From contig USBN01000018.1 in NCBI GenBank assembly GCA_900552935.1, positions 1 through 26,204 on the forward strand: 26,204 bases of DNA, in the 5' to 3' direction. The notes below the pieces were generated by a model. That model was not told where the DNA came from and made no database searches. It was given only the letters and a program-made list of their open reading frames with translations. Origin of the DNA: an uncultured Coriobacteriaceae bacterium. Its GTDB lineage: Bacteria > Actinomycetota > Coriobacteriia > Coriobacteriales > Atopobiaceae. Position numbers and translations under genes: made by a program. Below, piece after piece: positions 21,253-26,204 of this stretch (its first letter is position 1; the number at the start of each line of letters is the position of its first letter).

Positions 21253-21308
21253 TGGCCCGTAGAGTCTCGCCTTGGAAAGCGGAAACGCCTCCACGGGCCA
21301 CAAGACTC
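21253..21308 (+). promoter_or_regulatory. Foldable pstS leader with crossing helices
   Basis: TGGCCCGT (21253-21260) pairs with ACGGGCCA (21293-21300). GAGTCT (21262-21267) pairs with AGACTC (21303-21308). The two helices cross, as in an H-type pseudoknot, and enclose a GCG-GAAA-CGC hairpin (21279-21288). Whether this region is transcribed is unknown: a TAGAGT at 21260-21265 could instead be a -10 element. Confidence 0.35.
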
Positions 21309-21353
21309 GGTGCCCAGAGGCCAAGCCGCAACGCTCACACACAAAGGAGAACC

Positions 21354-22292
21354 ATGAGCATGGACATGTCTCGTCGTCAGTTCCTCGGTCTTGCCGGCAG
21401 CCTCACCACCGTTGCCGGTCTCGGCCTCGTCGGCTGCGGTGGCTCCGGTGCTGCCAACACGGCCGCCGCTTCCTCCGAGGCTGCCGCCGACCTCTCCGGC
21501 TCCATTACCTGCTCGGGCGCCACGAGCTTCCAGCCGCTCGTCGAGGACGCCGCCAATGCCTTCATGGATGCCAACGCCAACGTTAATATCACCATTTCCG
21601 GTGGCGGCTCCGGCCAGGGTCTCTCCGACGTCAAGGACGGCAAGGCCCAGATTGGCCGTTCCGACATCTTCGCCGAGGAGAAGCTTGACGCCGCCGACGC
21701 CGCCAAGCTCGTCGACAACCAGGTCGCCGTCGTGGGCATGGGTCCGGTCGTGAACAGCGACGTCGACGTCGACGACCTCACCACCGAGCAGCTCCGCGGC
21801 ATCTTCACCGGCGAGATCACCGACTGGAGCCAGGTTGGCGGCACCGCCGGGCCGATCCAGGTCATCAACCGCAAGGCTGGCTCCGGCACCCGTGCCACCT
21901 TCGAGAGCGCCGTCCTCGCCGGCGCCACCGTGCCCGACTCCTTCAAGCCGGTCGCCGAGGAGGACTCCTCCGGCACTGTTGTCGAGAAGCTCCAGCAGAC
22001 CGCTGGCGCCATCTCCTACCTCGCCTTCTCCTACTATGACGACTCTAAGTTCAAGGCCCTCAAGGTCGACGGCGTCGAGCCCAAGGCCGAGAACGTCGAG
22101 TCCGGCGACTTCAAGATCTGGTCCTACGAGCACATGTACACCACCCAGGACGCCGACGAGGTCACGAAGGCCTTCATCAAGTACATGCTCTCCGATGACG
22201 TCCAGGGCTCCCTCGTTGAGGAGAAGGGCTTCATCCCTCTGACCGGCATGAAGGTCAAGAAGGACGCCGCCGGCACCATCTCCGCCGCCTAG
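21354..22292 (+). CDS. pstS: Phosphate-binding lipoprotein PstS
   Basis: The extracytoplasmic phosphate-binding component of the Pst ABC importer, 312 residues. The N-terminus has a twin-arginine motif (SRRQFLGLAG, residues 6-15), a hydrophobic segment and a lipobox LVGC with Cys28, so it is probably a Tat-exported, lipid-anchored protein. A Ser/Ala-rich linker (29-50) leads to the binding domain: CSGATSFQPLVEDAA, ISGGGSGQGLSDVKDGKAQIGRSD, the FTGEITDW segment and NRKAGSGTRATFE, all typical phosphate-contact regions. ATG 21354 follows AAAGGAG by four bases. It heads the pstSCAB1B2-phoU operon; the PhoB-box-like repeats upstream suggest phosphate control. Confidence 0.97.
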   Translation: MSMDMSRRQFLGLAGSLTTVAGLGLVGCGGSGAANTAAASSEAAADLSGSITCSGATSFQPLVEDAANAFMDANANVNITISGGGSGQGLSDVKDGKAQIGRSDIFAEEKLDAADAAKLVDNQVAVVGMGPVVNSDVDVDDLTTEQLRGIFTGEITDWSQVGGTAGPIQVINRKAGSGTRATFESAVLAGATVPDSFKPVAEEDSSGTVVEKLQQTAGAISYLAFSYYDDSKFKALKVDGVEPKAENVESGDFKIWSYEHMYTTQDADEVTKAFIKYMLSDDVQGSLVEEKGFIPLTGMKVKKDAAGTISAA

Positions 22293-22321
22293 CCTAGACA
22301 CTCCATCCAAAGGACTCGCAC

Positions 22322-23224
22322 ATGGCAAAGCAGCTCATGCCGAAGCGAAGCCTGGAGAACGTTGGACTGGGGCTCACGGGGGCGTGCGTCGCCCTCGTGG
22401 CCCTTGTCGTCTTGACCCTCATCGTCATGGTCGCCGAGCAGGGTCTCACCACGTTCTTCGTAGACGGCGTTGACTTCGGTAGCTTCATCTCGGGGCAGAA
22501 CTGGATTCCGACTGACGGCCGCTACGGCGCGCTGCCCCTCATCGTGGGATCGTTCTCCGTCACGATCCTCTCGACGGTCTTCGCGCTTCCCGTTGCCCTG
22601 GGCTCGGCGATCTTCGTGGTCGAGGTCAGGCCGGTCTTCGGCCGCAAGGTCTTCCAGCCGCTGGTCGAGCTCCTCGTGGGCATCCCCAGCGTCGTCTATG
22701 GACTTATCGGCCTCACGGTGGTCAACGCCGCAATGCGCTCGATCTTCGGCGACGCGGCGGGCACCGGCGCCGGCATCCTCTCGGGTGCCATCGTCCTCGC
22801 GGTCATGATCCTGCCCACGGTGACGACGCTCTCCATCGACGCCCTTGCCGCCGTGCCCAACCAGTATCGCGAGGGTTCCTACGCCCTCGGGTGCACGCGC
22901 TGGCAGACCGTCACGCACGTCGTCCTCAAGAGCGCGCTTCCGAGCCTGCTTACCGCGGTCATTCTCGGCATGACGCGCGCCTTCGGCGAGACGCTCGCCG
23001 TGCAGATGGTCATCGGCGGCGTCGAGAAGGCCATGCCCCGTGGCCTGCTTGACCCTGCGGCCACGCTCACGACGGCCCTGACGAGCGGCCTTTCCAACGC
23101 GACGACGGGCTCGGTCGAGTACCACGCACTCTGGAGCCTGGGACTTCTGCTCATGGGCATGTCGCTCGTGTTCATCATGGTCATCCACGTTATTGGCAAG
23201 AGGGGAGCGAAGGCGAATGGCTAA
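22322..23224 (+). CDS. pstC: Phosphate ABC transporter permease PstC
   Basis: One of two permease subunits of the Pst importer, 300 residues with about six membrane helices beginning near residue 15. A large loop after the first helix (VDGVDFGSFISGQNWIP) and LPLIVGSFSVTILST open the conserved core. The cytoplasmic EAA-type loop EGSYALGCTRWQTVTHVVLKSA docks on PstB, and TRAFGETLAVQMVIGG follows. ATG 22322 has AAAGGA about seven bases upstream and lies 29 nt after pstS. Its end overlaps the pstA start by eight bases, which suggests coupled translation. Confidence 0.96.
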   Translation: MAKQLMPKRSLENVGLGLTGACVALVALVVLTLIVMVAEQGLTTFFVDGVDFGSFISGQNWIPTDGRYGALPLIVGSFSVTILSTVFALPVALGSAIFVVEVRPVFGRKVFQPLVELLVGIPSVVYGLIGLTVVNAAMRSIFGDAAGTGAGILSGAIVLAVMILPTVTTLSIDALAAVPNQYREGSYALGCTRWQTVTHVVLKSALPSLLTAVILGMTRAFGETLAVQMVIGGVEKAMPRGLLDPAATLTTALTSGLSNATTGSVEYHALWSLGLLLMGMSLVFIMVIHVIGKRGAKANG

Positions 23225-24218
23225 CGCAAACTCGGTATGTGCCGCCGGCACCATGCCCTCCGGCGCCGCCGCTTCCGGGGCTTCCGGCACCCCGAGCGGC
23301 CCCGACGTCATGTCCGGCATCGACCTTGACGCCCACGCAGCGAAGATCGGCCGCCAGGACAAGATCGCGACCGGCGTGCTCACTGCCATCGTCGGCCTCG
23401 TGCTGGCGTTGCTTGCCGCCATCGTCATCTACATCCTTGCCCGCGGCCTGTGGAAGGTCGTCCAGCCGGGCTTCCTCACGAACCCCTCGTCTGACAAGGA
23501 ACTGCCCGGCATCGCCTTCCAGCTGTTTGACTCGTTCTACATGCTGGTCATCACGCTGCTCATCAGCGTGCCCATCAGCCTGGGCGCGGCCATCTTCCTC
23601 GTGGAGTACGCGCCCGACAACTGGATCACGAGCGCCGCTTCCACCGCAATCGAGACCCTCTCGAGCCTGCCCTCCATCGTCGTGGGCATGTTCGGCAGCC
23701 TGTTCTTCGTCGTGGTGCTCCACTGGGGCATCTCGATCATCGCCGGCGCGCTCGCGCTCACGATGTTCAACATCCCCATCCTCGTGCGCGTCATCCAGCA
23801 GGCGCTCGCCGACGTCCCCCGCTCGCAGCGCGACGCCGCGCTCGCCATGGGCCTCACGCGCTGGGAGACCACGCTCAACGTGCTGCTCCCCGCCGCCATG
23901 CCCGCCATCGTCACCGGCATCGTCATCTCCGCCGGTCGCGTGTTCGGCGAGGCCGCGGCGCTGATCTTCACCTCCGGCTCCGCCGCCGCGCGCATCAACT
24001 TCGGCGCCGCCATCACGAGTCCGCGTAGCCCCTGGAACATCTTCCGCCCGGCAGAGACGCTGGCCGTCCACATCTGGAAGCTCAAGATGGAGCCCACGCC
24101 CGGCAATGACGAGATCGTCTGGGGCACGGCCGCGGTGCTGATCATCTGCGTGCTGCTGTTCAACGTCCTTGCGCGTCTCGCGGGCAAGGCCCTTGCGAGG
24201 AGGCTGACGAGCGAATGA
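23217..24218 (+). CDS. pstA: Phosphate ABC transporter permease PstA
   Basis: The second Pst permease, 333 residues. I start at ATG 23217, which overlaps the pstC stop (ATGGCTAA); a longer frame from 23193 adds only eight residues read inside pstC. A hydrophilic Ala/Gly/Ser-rich N-terminal extension of about 48 residues precedes the first helix, which is longer than usual. The core has FDSFYMLVITLLISVPISLG, ETLSSLPSIVVGMFGSLFFV and the EAA-type loop RDAALAMGLTRWETTLNVLL. Six membrane helices are expected. The 3' end overlaps pstB1 by four bases (ATGA). Confidence 0.95.
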   Translation: MANANSVCAAGTMPSGAAASGASGTPSGPDVMSGIDLDAHAAKIGRQDKIATGVLTAIVGLVLALLAAIVIYILARGLWKVVQPGFLTNPSSDKELPGIAFQLFDSFYMLVITLLISVPISLGAAIFLVEYAPDNWITSAASTAIETLSSLPSIVVGMFGSLFFVVVLHWGISIIAGALALTMFNIPILVRVIQQALADVPRSQRDAALAMGLTRWETTLNVLLPAAMPAIVTGIVISAGRVFGEAAALIFTSGSAAARINFGAAITSPRSPWNIFRPAETLAVHIWKLKMEPTPGNDEIVWGTAAVLIICVLLFNVLARLAGKALARRLTSE

Positions 24219-25114
24219 GCCAGACCATGACCGAGGGCCTCGACGAGGCCCAGCGCGAGGAAGTCGTCGTGCCCGTCGCGCCCGACGTTGCCGAGGGCCG
24301 CGCTTCCGCGGTCCCCGCCACGCCCGCGTCCGCAGCCTCCACTGCCGCCCCCGCCGCGCTCCTCCGCGCTCGTGGCGTCACCGTGCGCTATGACCACGTC
24401 AAGGAGGCCCTGCACCCCACCACGCTCAGCTTTGACGCCGGCCAGGTGACGGCGCTCATCGGCCCCTCCGGATGCGGCAAGTCGACCTTCCTGCGCTGCC
24501 TCAACCTCATGAACCGCGAGATTCCCAAGTGCGACGTGGGCGGAGAGGTCCTCTACCACGGCCGCAACATCAACACGCGCGAGGAGAACCTCTTCGAGCT
24601 GCGCACGAGCATCGGCATGGTGTTCCAGCAGCCGACGCCGTTCCGCAAGTCCATCCGCGAGAACATCCTGTTCGCGCCGCGCCGCTACGGCCGCGTCGCC
24701 AGCCGCGAGGAGGGCGACGAGCTCGTCGAGCATTCGCTTCGCCAGGCGGCCCTCTGGGACGAGGTCAGAGACAAGCTCGACCAGAGCGGCCTGAGCCTCT
24801 CCGGCGGCCAGCAGCAGCGCCTCTGCATCGCGCGCACCCTCGCGATGAACCCGGACGTCGTGCTGTTCGACGAGCCCTGCTCGGCGCTCGACCCTATCTC
24901 CACCTTCACGGTGGAGGAGACGATTCGCTCGATCGCTGACTCGGGCATCTGCGTCGCCATCGTAACGCACAACATGGAGCAGGCCGCGCGCGTGAGCGAC
25001 CGCACGGCCTTCTTCTACATGGGCGACATGGTCGAGGAGGGTCCCACGAAGCGCATCTTCATGGATCCGCACGACGAACGCCTCGCAGACTACCTCAGCG
25101 GAAGGTTTGGATGA
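24215..25114 (+). CDS. pstB: Phosphate ABC transporter ATPase PstB, copy 1
   Basis: ATPase subunit of Pst, 299 residues, longer than the usual 250-260 because of an Ala/Pro/Val-rich N-terminal extension of about 48 residues before LLRARGVTVRYD. Walker A GPSGCGKS is at 83-90, the Q-loop at FQQPTPF, signature LSGGQ at 195-199, Walker B LFDE with Glu220, then PCSALDPIST (Cys where copy 2 has Thr) and the switch His252 (VTHNM). Its start overlaps the pstA stop (ATGA). A second pstB follows at once. The 87 bases around the signature motif are almost identical to copy 2, although the rest of the two genes differs clearly. Confidence 0.95.
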   Translation: MSQTMTEGLDEAQREEVVVPVAPDVAEGRASAVPATPASAASTAAPAALLRARGVTVRYDHVKEALHPTTLSFDAGQVTALIGPSGCGKSTFLRCLNLMNREIPKCDVGGEVLYHGRNINTREENLFELRTSIGMVFQQPTPFRKSIRENILFAPRRYGRVASREEGDELVEHSLRQAALWDEVRDKLDQSGLSLSGGQQQRLCIARTLAMNPDVVLFDEPCSALDPISTFTVEETIRSIADSGICVAIVTHNMEQAARVSDRTAFFYMGDMVEEGPTKRIFMDPHDERLADYLSGRFG

Positions 25115-25118
25115 TCTG

Positions 25119-25913
25119 ATGGAGAAGGAGTTCACCCAGTCGTACCACCGTTCGATCACGGACACCCCGTCCGCCATCGACGTGCGCGACTTCAATCTCT
25201 GGTATGGGGACTTCCAGGCCTTGAAGCACATCACGCTCGACATCCCCGAGCGCCGCTGCACCGCCTTCATCGGCCCCTCTGGCTGCGGAAAGTCGACGCT
25301 GCTCCGCACGTTCAATCGCATGTGCGACTTCGTCGAGACCGTGCGCCACGAGGGCGCGATCGAGTTCGCCGGCGAGGACGTCTTCGCGATGGACGCTAAC
25401 GCGCTGCGCGTCCACGTGGGCATGGTTTTCCAGCACCCCAACCCGTTCCCGATGAGCATCCGCGACAACGTCCTCTATGGCCTCAACCGTATGACGCGCC
25501 TCACCCGCGCCCAGGCGGACGAGGTCCTCGAGCGCACGCTCACCGAGGCTGCCCTCTGGGACGAGGTCAGAGACAAGCTCGACCAGAGCGGTCTGGGCCT
25601 CTCCGGCGGCCAGCAGCAGCGTCTCTGCATCGCGCGCGCCCTGGCGACGAGCCCGGACGTCCTGCTCATGGACGAGCCGACGAGCGCCCTCGACCCCATC
25701 TCGACCCTCGTGGTCGAGGAGCTCATGCAGCAGCTCTCGCGCGAGCACACCGTCGTGGTCGTCACCCACAACATGCAGCAGGCGACCCGCGTCGCCGACA
25801 AGACCGCGTTCTTCTACCTCGGTGAGCTCATCGAGGCCGGTCCCACCAAGGAGCTGTTCGCCAACCCGCGCGAGCAGCGCACCCAGGAATATCTCTCAGG
25901 GAGGTTCAGCTGA
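25119..25913 (+). CDS. pstB: Phosphate ABC transporter ATPase PstB, copy 2
   Basis: A second PstB-type ATPase, 264 residues at the normal length, complete: Walker A GPSGCGKS (52-59), Q-loop FQHPNPF, signature LSGGQ (161-165), Walker B LLMDE (Glu186), PTSALDPIST and switch VTHNM. I choose ATG 25119, five bases after the pstB1 stop; a TTG at 25107 is in frame but its purine tract is too close to act. Tandem pstB genes occur in other Gram-positive bacteria (for example pstBA/pstBB of B. subtilis), so both are probably functional, perhaps as a PstB1/PstB2 heterodimer. The start is the least certain part of this call. phoU begins one base after its stop codon. Confidence 0.93.
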   Translation: MEKEFTQSYHRSITDTPSAIDVRDFNLWYGDFQALKHITLDIPERRCTAFIGPSGCGKSTLLRTFNRMCDFVETVRHEGAIEFAGEDVFAMDANALRVHVGMVFQHPNPFPMSIRDNVLYGLNRMTRLTRAQADEVLERTLTEAALWDEVRDKLDQSGLGLSGGQQQRLCIARALATSPDVLLMDEPTSALDPISTLVVEELMQQLSREHTVVVVTHNMQQATRVADKTAFFYLGELIEAGPTKELFANPREQRTQEYLSGRFS

Positions 25914-25914
25914 T

Positions 25915-26204
25915 ATGGCTACCCGAGTCGAGTTCACAAGGCAGTTGAGCGACATGGAGGGTCTGCTCGCGCGTTTCGCCGAGAAGTCTGCGACGGACGT
26001 CCGCGCTGCGGGCCTCGCCGCCTCCGGCGACCGTGGCGCCGAGACGGGCGTCCTCGAGGGGAGGAAGCCCGCCGATCGCCTCCGCCAGGAGATCGAGAGC
26101 CTCTGCCTCGACATCATGCTCATGCAGCAGCCACTCGTCGGCGGCGACCTGCGCTTCGTGTCCGCGTCGTTCCGCCTGGTCTCCGACCTCGCGCAGATTG
26201 ACTC
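25915..26204 (+). CDS. phoU: Phosphate-signalling protein PhoU, 3' end cut by window
   Basis: The first 96 residues are visible. PhoU is a cytosolic helical-bundle protein that links Pst transport to the phosphate two-component system. The N-terminus has the expected RVEFTRQLSDMEGLLARFAE helix, then IESLCLDIMLMQQPLVGGDLRFVSASFRLVSD, which contains the family's QQP-x(4)-DLR metal-site region. An Ala/Gly-rich stretch (about residues 30-48) between the first helices looks longer than usual. ATG 25915 follows the pstB2 stop by one base, with GGGAGG about ten bases upstream. Confidence 0.93.
   Translation, partial: MATRVEFTRQLSDMEGLLARFAEKSATDVRAAGLAASGDRGAETGVLEGRKPADRLRQEIESLCLDIMLMQQPLVGGDLRFVSASFRLVSDLAQID

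Noticed and set aside
721..26204. tRNA, rRNA or insertion-sequence genes
   Set aside because: I saw no cloverleaf-forming sequence, rRNA segment or transposase frame in the window.

Overview
The window looks like a chromosomal segment of a high-GC actinobacterium of the class Coriobacteriia, most likely a Collinsella-type gut organism. I infer this from the high GC content, the GAG/GTC/CTC-rich codon use, the gene order rpsA - zinc-ribbon membrane protein - coaE - uvrB, and the resemblance of several proteins to coriobacterial relatives. No database search was possible, so the taxon is an inference. Both ends cut genes: an alpha/beta hydrolase at the left and phoU at the right.

Layout. 1-1552: the tail of an alpha/beta hydrolase (+) converges on an uncharacterised 207-residue protein (-). 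1945-2703: a short-chain dehydrogenase (+). 2941-5071: a fructose-type PTS locus on the minus strand (EIIBC, then EIIA) with a complex leader, an internal hairpin terminator and a possible separate promoter for EIIA. 5072-6212: a 1.1-kb divergent intergenic region with palindromes and a long direct repeat. 6213-11329 (+): ribosomal protein S1 with a TTG start, a two-helix zinc-ribbon protein, dephospho-CoA kinase, and UvrB with a LexA-box-like site at its promoter. 11487-12563 (-): a protein whose C-terminus reads like a PD-(D/E)XK (DUF559/Vsr-like) nuclease domain. 12690-12873: a diverged inverted-repeat element. 13076-15088 (+): HtpG. 15514-16260 (-): an acyl-ACP thioesterase. 16526-20971 (-): a MarR regulator and two ABC half-exporters, all overlapping, whose motifs indicate a heterodimeric exporter with one degenerate ATP site. 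21354-26204 (+): pstS-pstC-pstA-pstB1-pstB2-phoU, the high-affinity phosphate uptake operon, with a regularly spaced GTAAG repeat array and a foldable leader upstream.

How the genes work together. The Pst operon is a complete uptake system plus its PhoU regulator. The MarR/ABC operon is a classic self-regulated efflux unit. The PTS locus has the sugar-specific components but no adjacent fruK or fruR. The rpsA-uvrB stretch is housekeeping.

The most unusual sequence-level pattern is that almost every intergenic gap carries its own short GC-rich direct or tandem repeat (periods about 18 to 81 nt, two to four degenerate copies). These differ in sequence from gap to gap, and a TGGCGTTG core recurs in some. 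The other non-standard items are the inverted-repeat element upstream of htpG, the possible pseudoknot in the pstS leader, the near-identical 87-nt tract shared by the two pstB genes, and the nuclease-like coriobacterial protein.
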